From Exiguobacterium sp. RIT594 (GTDB taxonomy: Bacteria; Bacillota; Bacilli; Exiguobacteriales; Exiguobacteriaceae), in the NCBI RefSeq assembly GCF_003339585.1, contig NZ_QPKF01000001.1:1364001-1428000 (forward strand): 64,000 bases of DNA. The letters are read 5' to 3'. A model generated the notes under the pieces. That model was not told the DNA's origin. It did not search any database and saw only the letters and a list, made by a program, of their open reading frames with translations. The translations under genes and the position numbers were made by a program. This document shows positions 16,803 to 26,968 of the stretch, piece after piece (the first letter of the stretch is position 1; every line of letters starts with the position of its first letter).

Positions 16803-18143
16803 TTAAGCAACCCGCGACTGTTCCGGCCGGTAGGCTTTTTTCCGACCGAACAATCCGCCGAGGACGGCCCCGATGATCGCCGGAACGACCCAACCGAGTC
16901 CGACGGAAAAGAACGGCAACACGTTTTCGAAGACACGCAAGACCGGTCCGACCGGTGCTTCTGCCACCTTCAATCCGTCAAACAGACTGACGGCAAACGT
17001 CATCCAAATCGCTCCTTGATAGACGGCCGGTTTTCCTTTAAAGACGTTATGTAAGAACGTCAGGAAGATCAGACAGATCGCTAACGGATACAGTGTCAGC
17101 AGGACAGGTTTCGAAATCGCAATTAACTGCGTCAGACCGATATTGGCGACAAGTGCACTGAAAATCGACAGACCAATCGTCCACTTAACATACGAAATCC
17201 GCGGCAATAACAGTGAGAAGAACGACGCACAGGCGGTGATCAGCCCGACACTTGTCGTCAGACACGCAACCGTGATCATCAGTCCAAGTAAAATCGAACC
17301 GTATGAGCCGAAGTAATAATCGGACACCGCTGACAGAATTTCCGCTCCGTTCGTCAAGGGACCGATTTTTGAGATACTCGATGCGCCCATGAAGGCAAGG
17401 GCCGAATACGTGATGGCCAGTAAACTCGCCGCAATCAAGGCGGCTTTTGAACAAATGACGAGCAATTGTTTTTTCGACGTGACCCCTTGGTCTTTAATCG
17501 CCGAAATGATGATGATGCCAAAGACAAACGCTCCGAGGGCATCAAGCGTCAGGTACCCTTCCTGGAAGCCGTTAAAAAAGGCATTGTGCTGATATGTCGT
17601 CAAAGGATTCTGAAAACTTCCGATGGGTTTAATGACGGCGACGAGAATCAATAAGCCGATGAACGTGATCTTAATCGGTGTCAGGATTTTACCGACGACA
17701 TCGACGATTTTTGTCGGATTCAGTGACAACAGACACGCGACCGTATAAAACAGAATCGAAAAAATCAGTAATGGTGTCGATGATGCCCCTTCTCCGAAGA
17801 AAGGTTTGATCCCGATTTCATACGAAACGGTTCCGGCGCGCGGAATCGCAAAAAATGGACCAATCGCTAAGTACAAGATGATGGCAAAAACAAGACCGAA
17901 GACCGGATGGACCCGTGACGCCATCGCCCGTAAATCCGCTTCTCCGGAATAAGCAAACGCTAAGATGGCAAGTAACGGTAAGCCGACGCCTGTGACCAGG
18001 AATCCGGCGTTGGCAATCCAGACGTTCTCGCCTGCCATCTGCCCGAGCATCGGTGGAAAAATCAGATTACCTGCTCCGAAAAACAAGGCGAACAGCATCA
18101 TACCGATGACGACGATAAAGGATGTTGGAACTGTTTTAGACAT
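16803..18143 (-). CDS. brnQ: Branched-chain amino acid carrier BrnQ
   Basis: Sodium- or proton-coupled symporter for leucine, isoleucine and valine, 446-447 residues, about 12 helices. The N-terminal family motif FALFFGAGNLIFPPMLGQMAG is clear. The ATG at 18141-18143 follows GTGGGGG; an upstream ATG in the same frame has no better site. A CodY-like box about 115 bases upstream points to control by branched-chain amino acid supply. Confidence 0.93.
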   Translation of the reverse strand: MSKTVPTSFIVVIGMMLFALFFGAGNLIFPPMLGQMAGENVWIANAGFLVTGVGLPLLAILAFAYSGEADLRAMASRVHPVFGLVFAIILYLAIGPFFAIPRAGTVSYEIGIKPFFGEGASSTPLLIFSILFYTVACLLSLNPTKIVDVVGKILTPIKITFIGLLILVAVIKPIGSFQNPLTTYQHNAFFNGFQEGYLTLDALGAFVFGIIIISAIKDQGVTSKKQLLVICSKAALIAASLLAITYSALAFMGASSISKIGPLTNGAEILSAVSDYYFGSYGSILLGLMITVACLTTSVGLITACASFFSLLLPRISYVKWTIGLSIFSALVANIGLTQLIAISKPVLLTLYPLAICLIFLTFLHNVFKGKPAVYQGAIWMTFAVSLFDGLKVAEAPVGPVLRVFENVLPFFSVGLGWVVPAIIGAVLGGLFGRKKAYRPEQSRVA

Positions 18144-18256
18144 AAGAAACCCCCACGATTTAATTACGACCTGATTCATGTTTTATCAACGAATCAGGTA
18201 CTTCGTTCGAAAGGATAACATAGGTCTGTGACCTCGTGCTAGGAATTTATCTGGTG

Positions 18257-18271
18257 AATATTCTGACATTT
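18257..18271 (-). promoter_or_regulatory. Candidate CodY box upstream of brnQ
   Basis: Minus-strand AAATGTCAGAATATT matches 12 of 15 bases of the CodY consensus AATTTTCWGAAAATT. BrnQ-type carriers are known CodY targets in Bacillales; the site is about 115 bases before the brnQ start. Confidence 0.5.
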
Positions 18272-18441
18272 CTCAAAAAACCTTGTTGCTTCACCCTTTT
18301 CTTAAAAAATGACTGCTGATGCACTCGAACGATGTAATCGGTAACATAAGTTCATCTGACTCAGTTCAGAAAAGAGGAACCTTTTGTCCTTAATCGACGT
18401 ATGGATAATTGTGGTATATTTGGGTAATAGGAGGGATTTTT

Positions 18442-19386
18442 ATGAGACGATTGTTGATTGGCATGACGTTAGCAAGTCTGCTTGCCGGCTGTACCGATGC
18501 GCCGGAAGCCGAAAAAGCCGAACCGCAGAAATTGACCTTCAAACAAGATCATCAGACGATTCAAATCATTCCGCTATACGATGCCTATCAGTCGTATGTC
18601 GATGCGACATTAAAAGAGCCGGCTGAGAATGGGGCCCTCTTTGAAAAACATGTGTTAGCTGCGAAAAACAAATGGATCGAAAAAGAAAAACTGACAGATA
18701 CATATACAGACCGGCGGATTTTAGATATCCCGACCGACAATGCAGAAGAGCTGAACAAAACGATTGTCTACTTGAAAAAACATCAAGATGCCATTCAGCA
18801 ACAGATTAAAAAAATTCTTCAGACTTCGATTGATGCATTGCCTCGAACCGATAAGCTGACGGTCTTTGTCGCACCTTACAATGTCCATAATCCGGCCGAG
18901 ATAAAGCGCCATGGCGGAGTCACCGGTTTTGCCTCAGGAACTGATATGTTCACGCTCTACCTGGCTAAAGGTTTTTCAACAGATACACTTGCCAATGCTG
19001 TCGCCCATGAGTACCACCATACCGTTGCTTTTAAAAGCAACACGCACGACTCGATGTTCAATGGCATCATGTTAGAAGGTGAAGCCGACATGTTTGCTGC
19101 ACAGGTTTATCCAAAAGGGAAATCGGAAGCGACAGAACCGTTACTCGATCATACGCTCGAAAATCTGTTGACACAGATCAACAACCATAACGTCGATGCA
19201 TACGATTTACGATACGGCAACTATGACAAAGACATCCCGCCACTTGCCCAATATACGCTCGGCTATATGATCATGACGGACTTCCTTCAGAAAAATCCGG
19301 ATCTTCCCGTCGCCAAATGGACCGAGATGCCGACAACTGATATTTTGGAGAAAACCGGTTATGCGAAGAAGTTGACCATCCGTTAA
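18442..19386 (+). CDS. DUF2268-like lipoprotein, predicted zinc metalloprotease
   Basis: The 314-residue product has a lipoprotein signal with lipobox LLAGC and a C-terminal domain containing HEYHHT, an HExxH zinc motif, followed about 25 residues later by EGEADMFA, a plausible third ligand. This layout fits the DUF2268 predicted protease family. The ATG at 18442 follows AGGAGGG. It stands between brnQ and the methionine-type importer with its own terminator. Substrate unknown. Confidence 0.8.
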   Translation: MRRLLIGMTLASLLAGCTDAPEAEKAEPQKLTFKQDHQTIQIIPLYDAYQSYVDATLKEPAENGALFEKHVLAAKNKWIEKEKLTDTYTDRRILDIPTDNAEELNKTIVYLKKHQDAIQQQIKKILQTSIDALPRTDKLTVFVAPYNVHNPAEIKRHGGVTGFASGTDMFTLYLAKGFSTDTLANAVAHEYHHTVAFKSNTHDSMFNGIMLEGEADMFAAQVYPKGKSEATEPLLDHTLENLLTQINNHNVDAYDLRYGNYDKDIPPLAQYTLGYMIMTDFLQKNPDLPVAKWTEMPTTDILEKTGYAKKLTIR

Positions 19387-19410
19387 ACAACATTCCAATA
19401 AACTGATGAC

Positions 19411-19470
19411 AAAAACCACGGATCGCGTGTGTCTAAAGCAGACAGGCGAGCCGTGGTTTTGATTTTTTCA
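19411..19470 (+). terminator. Bidirectional intrinsic terminator
   Basis: Outer arms AAAACCACGG and CCGTGGTTTT with an inner GTCT/AGAC stem lie between two convergent genes. Confidence 0.8.
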
Positions 19471-19479
19471 TCTGAACAC

Positions 19480-20298
19480 TCATTTAAAGGCCGGAATCGC
19501 CGTTTCGTCATAATTGTCTTCGAGGAATTTTTTGACTTTCGGACTTGTCATTGCTTTCGCAAGCTTCTGAATCGCTTCTGAATCCTGATTGTCCTTCCGG
19601 GCAACAAGCGTGATCGCAAAGTCATTTTCGACGCCTTCCGTGACAAGGGCATCTTTCTTCGGAGTCAGACCGAGCGGTGAAGCATAGGCCGGCGTCATGA
19701 TGACCGCATCCGCATCATCATACAGACGGGCGAGCATCAGTAGATCGACTTCCTTGAACTTAAAATTACGTTTGTTTTCCGTGATGTCTTTCATCGTGTA
19801 GTACGGACCAGTTTTCTTTTTCAACTTGATCGCATCATGCTGTGCGAGCAGAGCAAGCGACCGGTCGATGTTCGAAACATCATTTGCGACGGCAATGACA
19901 GCGCCTTTCGGCAACTGGTCCATCTTTTTGTAGTCTTTTGAGTACAGACCATAGTTTGCGAAGTAAATCGGCTTGATTGGTACCAGATTGGCTTTGTTGT
20001 TGCGGTTGAACTCTTCCATGTACGGTACGTGCTGGAAGAAGTTCGCATCAACTTCCTTCGCTGCGAGGGCACTGTTCGGTTGCACGTTGTCACTGAGAAC
20101 AACGACTTCCAGGTTAATGCCTTCTTTTTTCAGTTCCGGTTTAACGAGGTCGAGAATTTCCGTCATCGGTTTGATCAGTGACGCGACTTTTAATGTCTCG
20201 GTTTTTGACGCCGATTCCTGTTCGTCTTTCTTCTCTGCGTTGCCGCATCCGGCTAACGCCAATACAACAACACTGAGTACTGCCATGATTTTTTTCAT
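19480..20298 (-). CDS. metQ: MetQ-type substrate-binding lipoprotein
   Basis: NlpA/MetQ family binding protein of 272 residues with lipobox ALAGC (Cys18) and the family patterns KVASLIKPMTEILDLV, NFFQHVPYMEEFN and VIAVANDVSNIDRSL. It should capture D/L-methionine or a related compound outside the membrane. It follows metI by 19 bases in the metN-metI-metQ order seen in many Firmicutes. Confidence 0.92.
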   Translation of the reverse strand: MKKIMAVLSVVVLALAGCGNAEKKDEQESASKTETLKVASLIKPMTEILDLVKPELKKEGINLEVVVLSDNVQPNSALAAKEVDANFFQHVPYMEEFNRNNKANLVPIKPIYFANYGLYSKDYKKMDQLPKGAVIAVANDVSNIDRSLALLAQHDAIKLKKKTGPYYTMKDITENKRNFKFKEVDLLMLARLYDDADAVIMTPAYASPLGLTPKKDALVTEGVENDFAITLVARKDNQDSEAIQKLAKAMTSPKVKKFLEDNYDETAIPAFK

Positions 20299-20317
20299 CT
20301 TGAATTCCTACTTTCAG

Positions 20318-20980
20318 TTAACGTTTATCGAGCAAGCGTGCTGCGGTCGTTCCGGCAAACTGAATCAGTTGCACCAGGATGACCATAATCAAAATCATAT
20401 ACAGCATTAATTCCGTCTGAAATTGTTGGTAGCCGTACCGGACGGCAAAGTCACCGATGCCTCCGCCCCCGACAACCCCCATGATCGTCGAATAGGAAAT
20501 GAAGCTGACGATCGACGTCGTCAGACCCAGCACAAGGCCGGACCGGGCTTCAACGAATAAAAACTTCAGGACGACTTCGCGTGTCGAAGCTCCCATCGAG
20601 ACGGCCGCCTCAATGACACCTTTCGGCACTTCAAGCAGCGACTGTTCGACGAGCCGTGAGTAATGGGCGATCGCAATGACCGCAAGCGGGACGGTCGCCG
20701 CCGCTGTTCCGATCGCCGTCCCGATAATGAACCGCGTAAACGGAATCAGGAAAACGACGAGCAATAAAAACGGAAACGACCGGATTGTATTGACAAATAA
20801 ATTCAGAATCGAAAAGACGAACTGGTTCGACAGCAACTGTCCTTTACGTGACAGATAAAGCCAGGTCCCGAGCGGTAAACCGAGAAGAAGAGCCGCGAGA
20901 ATCGAGATTCCGACCATCACGAACGTTTGTCCGATCGCCAGTCTGATTTCCGCCGCATATTCGAGCACGATGTCAGGCAT
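20318..20980 (-). CDS. metI: MetI-type ABC importer permease
   Basis: Membrane subunit of 220 residues with five or six helices and the importer coupling motif EAAVSMGASTREVVLKFL (EAA loop). Other MetI signatures are TIRSFPFLLLVVFLIPFTR and GGGGIGDFAVRYGYQ. It overlaps metN by eight bases. Confidence 0.93.
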   Translation of the reverse strand: MPDIVLEYAAEIRLAIGQTFVMVGISILAALLLGLPLGTWLYLSRKGQLLSNQFVFSILNLFVNTIRSFPFLLLVVFLIPFTRFIIGTAIGTAAATVPLAVIAIAHYSRLVEQSLLEVPKGVIEAAVSMGASTREVVLKFLFVEARSGLVLGLTTSIVSFISYSTIMGVVGGGGIGDFAVRYGYQQFQTELMLYMILIMVILVQLIQFAGTTAARLLDKR

Positions 20981-21719
20981 GTGGATCCCTCCGCTCTGTC
21001 AATTGGGTCAGGAACCAACCGGCATCACTCGTAATTTCCGTGATTCCCGCCGGCTCGGTCGCAATCGTCGTTTCAATCTGCCCGTCTGCCATGATCGTGA
21101 CCCGGTTGCAGATGCTTTGAATCACCTGCATCTCATGACTGACGAGGACGATCGTCACCCCAAGTGTCTGATTGATGTTCTGCAGGACACGTAAGATTTC
21201 CGAAGTCGTACTCGGATCAAGTGAAGACGTCGGCTCATCACACAGCAAAACGCGCGGGCGGTTCGCAAGCGCCCGGGCTATCGCGACACGCTGCTTTTGT
21301 CCTCCGCTCAGTTCGGACGGATACTTTCGGGCAAAGGACTCCAGTCCGACAAATCGGAGACACTCCTCAATCCGGTTTGTCCGCTCGCGCTTTTTGACTC
21401 CGGACAGTTCAAGCGAAACGGCGATGTTTTGTTCGACCGTCTTGTTTCCGACGAGATTAAAGTCCTGAAAAATCATGCCGATATTTTGACGGGTCTGCCG
21501 CAGCTGTCGGTTCGACAGATTCGTTAAATCCATCCCGTCAAATTCGATTCGACCGGTATCCGGTCGTTCGAGCAGATTCATCAGCCGGAGTAAGGTCGAT
21601 TTCCCGGCACCGCTCGCACCGATGATGCCATGAATCTCGCCCTGTTCAATCGAGAGGGCGACGGACTGGATGACCGGTTGTCCGGAAAAAGCTTTACTGA
21701 CATTCTGTAATGAAATCAT
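20973..21719 (-). CDS. metN: MetN-type ATP-binding protein lacking the regulatory domain
   Basis: ATPase of 248 residues: Walker A IIGASGAGKSTLLRLM, signature LSGGQKQRVAIARAL, Walker B VLLCDEPTSSLD. Known MetN proteins are about 340 residues, with a C-terminal NIL/ACT domain that binds methionine and shuts down transport. This one ends about 30 residues after the ATPase core (SDAGWFLTQLTERRDPHA), so the feedback domain is absent. No S-box riboswitch is seen in the 5' region. The substrate may be methionine or another amino-acid-like compound. Confidence 0.9.
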   Translation of the reverse strand: MISLQNVSKAFSGQPVIQSVALSIEQGEIHGIIGASGAGKSTLLRLMNLLERPDTGRIEFDGMDLTNLSNRQLRQTRQNIGMIFQDFNLVGNKTVEQNIAVSLELSGVKKRERTNRIEECLRFVGLESFARKYPSELSGGQKQRVAIARALANRPRVLLCDEPTSSLDPSTTSEILRVLQNINQTLGVTIVLVSHEMQVIQSICNRVTIMADGQIETTIATEPAGITEITSDAGWFLTQLTERRDPHA

Positions 21720-21836
21720 CTGACACCCTCCCTTACAACGTGTTTCATTTTACCGTAAGCTGTCTGTTTTTGTCATGTCGTTTGCTTCTTTTCTTTCCCG
21801 CGTCATTTCATTAATTAAGTAAACCATTTTAATAAC

Positions 21837-21864
21837 AAAAAATCTGAACCGAAGTCCAGATTTT
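21837..21864 (-). terminator. Intrinsic terminator of the ketone-body operon
   Basis: Minus-strand arms AAATCTGGACTT-type and GGTTCAGATTT followed by T, just after the thiolase stop codon. Confidence 0.75.
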
Positions 21865-21880
21865 GATGAAGCGATTTTAA

Positions 21881-23071
21881 TTACTCTTCGTACTTCTTGA
21901 CGATCGTCGCAATTCCTTGACCGCCGCCGATGCAGAGTGTCGCCAGACCATGGCTTTCGCTGGTCCGCAACATCTCATGAATCAGGGTAACCATGATCCG
22001 TGTTCCGCTCGCGCCGATCGGGTGACCGAGGGCAATTGCTCCGCCGTTACGGTTTAGCTTCGCCGGATCAAACCGGAGTTCCGCATCCACGGCAAGTGAT
22101 TGCGCCGCAAACGCTTCGTTCGCCTCGATGACGTCGATGGCGTCCAGTTCAAGACCGGCTTTATGCAACGCCTGGCTGACCGCTTTGACGGGACCGATCC
22201 CCATGATGCTCGGATCGACACCGGACGTACCGTTCGCAACGATCTCGACGAGTGGTGTCAGCCCGAGTTCTTTTGCCTTTCGCGCCGACATGACGACGAC
22301 TGCTGCCGCTCCGTCATTGATGCCGGATGCATTACCGGCTGTCACTGTACCGCCTTTTTTGAAGGCCGGACGCAAGCGGGCAAGTGATTCCGCTGTCGTT
22401 CCGGCACGCGGGAACTCATCTTCCACAAACATAATTGGATCGCCTTTACGCTGCGGAATTTCGACCGGTGTGATTTCCGCCTGGAACCGGTTTGCTTCGA
22501 TGGCCTGTCCGGCTTTTTGTTGGCTGGCTGCTGCAAACTGATCCTGTGCTTCGCGGGAAATCGTGTACTGCTCGGCCAGGTTTTCTGCCGTAATGCCCAT
22601 ATGATAATCGTTAAAAGCACACTCTAAACCGTCTTTGATGATCGTATCGACCAACGGCTGGTCTCCCATCCGTAAGCCGGTCCGGGCACCGCTTAACACG
22701 TACGGTGCCTGACTCATGTTTTCCATCCCGCCGGCGACGATGATGTCGGCCTCACCGGATTTGATCGCTTGGAAAGCAAGATGAATTGCCTTCAGCCCGG
22801 AACCGCAGACTTTGTTGATCGTCATGGCCGGAACCGTTTCCGGCAGTCCGGCGAGGAGACTTGACTGACGGGCCGGGTTTTGTCCGAGTCCTGCCTGCAG
22901 GACATTACCCATAATGACTTCCTCGACGAGATCCGGTGCCACATTTGCTTGTTCAAGTGCTGCCCGGATGACCGTTGCTCCAAGCTTCGTTGCCGGAACG
23001 TCCTTTAGACTGCCGTTAAAACTGCCGATTGCCGTTCGTGTCGCACTGACGATGACGACTTGCTCACTCAT
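21881..23071 (-). CDS. Acetyl-CoA acetyltransferase (thiolase II)
   Basis: Cleaves acetoacetyl-CoA to two acetyl-CoA, or the reverse. The 396-residue thiolase has the nucleophilic cysteine in [12 protein letters not shown] (about residue 88), the histidine in [11 protein letters not shown] and the second cysteine in [10 protein letters not shown]. As the last gene of the operon it finishes 3-hydroxybutyrate degradation after the CoA-transferase. It is preceded by the dehydrogenase gene with 13 bases between. Confidence 0.95.
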   Translation of the reverse strand: MSEQVVIVSATRTAIGSFNGSLKDVPATKLGATVIRAALEQANVAPDLVEEVIMGNVLQAGLGQNPARQSSLLAGLPETVPAMTINKVCGSGLKAIHLAFQAIKSGEADIIVAGGMENMSQAPYVLSGARTGLRMGDQPLVDTIIKDGLECAFNDYHMGITAENLAEQYTISREAQDQFAAASQQKAGQAIEANRFQAEITPVEIPQRKGDPIMFVEDEFPRAGTTAESLARLRPAFKKGGTVTAGNASGINDGAAAVVVMSARKAKELGLTPLVEIVANGTSGVDPSIMGIGPVKAVSQALHKAGLELDAIDVIEANEAFAAQSLAVDAELRFDPAKLNRNGGAIALGHPIGASGTRIMVTLIHEMLRTSESHGLATLCIGGGQGIATIVKKYEE

Positions 23072-23084
23072 GCTGATTTCCCCC

Positions 23085-23870
23085 TTATTGAATCGTATAA
23101 CCGCCGTCTAAGACGTTGGCCTGACCCGTAATCCCTTTTGCTTTACGGCTCGCAAGGAATAGCGCATAATCCGCGATTTCCTCGACTTCAAGTAACCGTT
23201 TTTGCGGAACGAGCGGATAGATGACATCTTCGAGGACTTTTTCCAGTTCGACCTGGCGCGTCTTCGCAAGATCCGCCATCTGATTGCGGACGAGAGGTGT
23301 ATCGACGTAACCCGGGCATAACGCGTTGACGGTGATGCCGTGTTCCGCACCTTCCAGTGCCGCGACTTTCGTCAGACCGAGCAGACCGTGTTTGGCCGAG
23401 TTATAGGCCGCTTTTCCGGCAAAGCCGATCAAGCCGTTAATCGATGCCATGTTGATGATCCGGCCGTATCCTTGTTCCTTCATGAGGGGAAACGCATGTT
23501 TAATCGCAATGAACGGAGCCGTCAGCATGATTTTGATCATCAGTTCGAACTTCTCTGTCGGGAAGTCTTCGATTGGTGAGACATGTTGTAAACCGGCATT
23601 GTTGATCAGGACATCAAGTCGACCGTACCGCTTGATCGTCTCGGCAAAAACCGACTGAACCTGTGCTTCATCCGTCACGTTCAGCGTCAGTCCGATGACA
23701 TCATGTCCCGCTTCCTGTAACGACTTCGCTGCTGTTTCGGCTGCTTCCGTGTTGACGTCCGTAATGACGACCTTCGCGCCTGCTTCAGCGAATGCTTTTG
23801 AAATTTCAAGCCCGATCCCGCTTCCTGCTCCCGTCACGAGGACGATATCTCCGTTGACCATCTGACTCAC
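23085..23870 (-). CDS. 3-hydroxybutyrate dehydrogenase
   Basis: SDR enzyme of 261 residues oxidising (R)-3-hydroxybutyrate to acetoacetate with NAD. Cofactor motif [27 protein letters not shown] and catalytic [10 protein letters not shown] are present; LQHV and the [10 protein letters not shown] end are typical of the PhaB/BdhA-type 3-hydroxybutyrate group. It overlaps the upstream CoA-transferase B gene by four bases (ATGA). Confidence 0.92.
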   Translation of the reverse strand: MSQMVNGDIVLVTGAGSGIGLEISKAFAEAGAKVVITDVNTEAAETAAKSLQEAGHDVIGLTLNVTDEAQVQSVFAETIKRYGRLDVLINNAGLQHVSPIEDFPTEKFELMIKIMLTAPFIAIKHAFPLMKEQGYGRIINMASINGLIGFAGKAAYNSAKHGLLGLTKVAALEGAEHGITVNALCPGYVDTPLVRNQMADLAKTRQVELEKVLEDVIYPLVPQKRLLEVEEIADYALFLASRKAKGITGQANVLDGGYTIQ

Positions 23871-24529
23871 TCCCCTATGCTGATGCGTTCAAGTTCCGGA
23901 CTGACCGTAAAGTTCGCTTCCGTCACGTTGCGGATGTCTTCGACTGTCATTCCGTCGAGCGTCTCGATCAAGACCATCCCGGCTTCCGTGAAATCAAAGA
24001 CCGCTTTATCCGTAATCAACCGGTTGACGACTTGACTCCCGGTCAACGGTAACGTACAACGTGTCTTGACCTTCGACTCGCCGTATTTATTGACGTGTTC
24101 CATGATGATGACGACCCGTTTCGCGCCGTTGACGAGATCCATTGCCCCGCCCATTCCCTTGACCATCTTGCCGGGAATCATCCAGTTCGCGAGATCCCCG
24201 TTTTCGGCGACTTCCATCCCGCCAAGAATCGCGAGATCAATGTGACCGCCGCGGATCATCGCAAACGATTCGGCACTATCGAAGTAGGACGCGCCTTTTT
24301 GTGCCGTGACCGTCTCTTTGCCGGCATTGATTTCGTCAGCGTCGACTTCATGCTCGAGCGGATACGGTCCAATCCCGAGCAACCCGTTTTCCGATTGCAG
24401 CATGACGTGGACATCATCCGGAATCGCATTGGCGATCAGTGTCGGAATCCCGATTCCAAGATTGACGTACATGCCGTCCTCGATTTCCTGCAGCGCGCGA
24501 TTGATAATGATTTCTCTAGACGTTGCCAT
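23867..24529 (-). CDS. scoB: 3-oxoacid CoA-transferase, subunit B
   Basis: Beta subunit of 220 residues of the enzyme that moves CoA from succinyl-CoA (or acetyl-CoA) to acetoacetate. The catalytic glutamate is in [15 protein letters not shown]. Further signatures [12 protein letters not shown] and [14 protein letters not shown] are typical. It follows subunit A by 12 bases. Confidence 0.95.
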   Translation of the reverse strand: MATSREIIINRALQEIEDGMYVNLGIGIPTLIANAIPDDVHVMLQSENGLLGIGPYPLEHEVDADEINAGKETVTAQKGASYFDSAESFAMIRGGHIDLAILGGMEVAENGDLANWMIPGKMVKGMGGAMDLVNGAKRVVIIMEHVNKYGESKVKTRCTLPLTGSQVVNRLITDKAVFDFTEAGMVLIETLDGMTVEDIRNVTEANFTVSPELERISIGE

Positions 24530-24541
24530 AATATCTCCCCC

Positions 24542-25243
24542 TTATGCTTCCCGGACTGTCCGGCGTTCGATACGTTTTTCGTAGTCCGTCCCGACGATGA
24601 TCCGTTGGACGTAAACGGCCGGTGTATGGATCTCGTTCGGATCGAGTTCACCGATTTCAACCAGTTCCTCGACTTCGACGATCGTCACTTTCCCGGCTGT
24701 CGCGACAAGCGGATTAAAGTTCCGTGATGTCTTCCGGAAGACGAGATTACCGAGCTTGTCCGCTTTCCAGGCTTTGACGAGCGCAAAATCGCCGACGATC
24801 CCTTCTTCAAGCAGATAGGTTTTCCCGTCAAACTCTTTTTGTTCCTTTCCTTCCGCAATCGGTGTCCCGACACCGGTCGGTGTATAAAAACCGGGAATGC
24901 CCGCTCCGCCGGCCCGGATTCGTTCGGCGAGTGTACCCTGCGGTACGAGATCGACTTCAATCTCACCGCTTAAGTACTGTTGCTCAAACGTCTTGTTTTC
25001 TCCGACGTACGACGAGACCATCTTTTTAATCTGGCGGGATTGCAATAAGATGCCGAGTCCGAAATCGTCGACACCGCAGTTATTGCTGACGACCGTTAAA
25101 TCCTTGACCCCTTGTTCCTGCAGAGCCGCAATCGATTTTTCCGGAATCCCGCATAAACCGAATCCGCCGACGACGAGTGTCGCCCCGTCAAAAATATCAG
25201 CTGTCGCTTCTGTAAATGAATCGTAGATTTTCCCCTGTTGCAT
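24542..25243 (-). CDS. scoA: 3-oxoacid CoA-transferase, subunit A
   Basis: Alpha subunit, 233 residues, with [13 protein letters not shown] near the N-terminus, [15 protein letters not shown], and the [15 protein letters not shown] loop. It precedes scoB, with which it forms the enzyme. Context with permease, dehydrogenase and thiolase makes activation of acetoacetate the probable reaction. Confidence 0.95.
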   Translation of the reverse strand: MQQGKIYDSFTEATADIFDGATLVVGGFGLCGIPEKSIAALQEQGVKDLTVVSNNCGVDDFGLGILLQSRQIKKMVSSYVGENKTFEQQYLSGEIEVDLVPQGTLAERIRAGGAGIPGFYTPTGVGTPIAEGKEQKEFDGKTYLLEEGIVGDFALVKAWKADKLGNLVFRKTSRNFNPLVATAGKVTIVEVEELVEIGELDPNEIHTPAVYVQRIIVGTDYEKRIERRTVREA

Positions 25244-25275
25244 CGTTCGTTTCCCCCTTTTTTAAACCCACTCGC

Positions 25276-26715
25276 TTAATACAGACCTGTCAGATTGTAC
25301 AGTCCGATCATCAGGAAGACTGTGACCGTTTTTAAAACCGTAATCATAAAGATGTCACGGTACGACTGACGGTGCGTCAAGCCGGTGACGGCAAGCAACG
25401 TGATGACGGCTCCGTTATGCGGTAACGTATCCATGCCGCCGGACGCCATCGAGATGACCCGGTGCATGACTTCCGGCGGGACGCCGCCCGAGGTGATGGC
25501 TTGTGTATATTTATCCGACATCGCACTGAGTGCGATTCCCATACCGCCGGACGCAGAACCGGTCACCCCGGCAAGTGCCGTCGTCGTGACAGCGCCGTTG
25601 ACGAGCGGATCCGTGAACGTCGATGAAATCCCGTTCGATACCGTCTTGAAGCCCGGTAAGGCAGCGATGACGCCGCCGAATCCGTACTCGGCACCCGTAT
25701 TCATGACGGCAAGCAAGGCACCACCGATACTGAGGTTCAGTCCGGCCTGGAAATTCGTCCGGACTTTTTTAAAGTCATACAGCATCGCGGAAATGATGCC
25801 GATGATCAAGGCCATTTGGACGGACCAGATGGCAAGGACGGCCGGCGTCTCGATTTTCCCGAATGCTTCGAGACCAATTGCTGCGAAATCAAAGCCTTCC
25901 GGATACCAGTTCGGAATCGCAAGCGTAAAGTATTTGTTCATGACAGCGACTAAAATCAGCGGGACAAACGCCAACACCTGGCGATAGACCGGCTGTTGTG
26001 CCGTCTCGAGTGTCATTTCCGGTTCGTTTTTCAATTCCATCTGCGGAGCGGTACTAGCTGCCGTTGCTTCAAATCCGGCGTACCCTTCCCCGGCTTGATG
26101 GGCTTTCCGTTTACGGGACTCGAGATAAAACATTCCGACTGTCAGGATAATCAGACCGCCGATTGATCCCATGATCGGTGCCGCGTAGATATCTGTTTTA
26201 AAAAATGTCGTCGGAATGACATTTTGGATTTGCGGTGTCCCCGGCAAGGCGTCCATCGTAAACGTAAATGCACCGAGGGCAATCGTTCCCGGAATCAATC
26301 GTTTCGGGATATTCGCTTCGCGGAACAGGTTTGCTGCGAACGGATAGACGGCGAAGACGACGACGAACAGGCTGACACCGCTGTACGTCAAGATCGCGCC
26401 GAGCAACACGATGGCGAGAATCGCCCGTTTCGCTCCGATCATCCGAATGATCGACTTCGCGATTGATTCAGCGATTCCTGACATTTCGACGACTTTCCCG
26501 AAAATAGCTCCGAGTAAGAAGACCGGGAAGTAGGCTTTAATGAAGCCGACCATTTTTTCCATGAAGATGTTCGAGAAGAACGGTAAGACCCAATCCGGGT
26601 TCGTCAGTAAGACGGCGAACAAAGCACAGATCGGAGCAAATAAGATGACTGAAAAACCACGGTACGCTACGAACATTAATAAAGATAAGGCAAGAAGAAT
26701 GATAATCAGTTCCAT
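25276..26715 (-). CDS. GntP-family permease, probable 3-hydroxybutyrate or short acid uptake
   Basis: Integral membrane carrier of 479 residues with about 12-14 helices. The sequence TYSGVSLFVVVFAVYPFAANLFREANIPKRLIPG and the serine/glycine-rich GSASGGMGIALSAMSDKY match the GntP gluconate/hydroxybutyrate group. As first gene of the scoA-scoB-bdh-thl operon it probably imports 3-hydroxybutyrate or acetoacetate. The cre site in its leader suggests glucose repression. Confidence 0.88.
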   Translation of the reverse strand: MELIIILLALSLLMFVAYRGFSVILFAPICALFAVLLTNPDWVLPFFSNIFMEKMVGFIKAYFPVFLLGAIFGKVVEMSGIAESIAKSIIRMIGAKRAILAIVLLGAILTYSGVSLFVVVFAVYPFAANLFREANIPKRLIPGTIALGAFTFTMDALPGTPQIQNVIPTTFFKTDIYAAPIMGSIGGLIILTVGMFYLESRKRKAHQAGEGYAGFEATAASTAPQMELKNEPEMTLETAQQPVYRQVLAFVPLILVAVMNKYFTLAIPNWYPEGFDFAAIGLEAFGKIETPAVLAIWSVQMALIIGIISAMLYDFKKVRTNFQAGLNLSIGGALLAVMNTGAEYGFGGVIAALPGFKTVSNGISSTFTDPLVNGAVTTTALAGVTGSASGGMGIALSAMSDKYTQAITSGGVPPEVMHRVISMASGGMDTLPHNGAVITLLAVTGLTHRQSYRDIFMITVLKTVTVFLMIGLYNLTGLY

Positions 26716-26736
26716 GGTGAATCTCCTTTAAATTTT

Positions 26737-26750
26737 AGTAAGCGCTTTCA
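26737..26750 (-). promoter_or_regulatory. CcpA cre site upstream of the ketone-body operon
   Basis: Minus-strand TGAAAGCGCTTACT matches 13 of 14 positions of the cre consensus TGWAANCGNTNWCA. It lies 22 bases before the permease start codon, in a place where bound CcpA would block transcription of a catabolic operon. Confidence 0.75.
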
Positions 26751-26968
26751 ATTGCTTCTTCATCATTTAACAATTGAATACATGAATGGTCAATCAAAAA
26801 CCTTAAACCTATAAGTACAGCTTATAGGTTCTATAACTTCACATTATAGACACATTTTCTTTTTGATGTCTTTTTCGGAAATCATTTCGGCAGATGAAGG
26901 ACTATTTGATGTCAATAGCGTATTCTAACGGTAGAATGATTTGTTATACGAAAGCAAGGTGCCTGAAT

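Noticed and set aside
26894-26968. ATG start of the diguanylate cyclase at 26894.
   Set aside because: No Shine-Dalgarno site before it; the polar 25-residue extension does not fit the membrane sensor start, and TTG at 26969 has AAGGTG.
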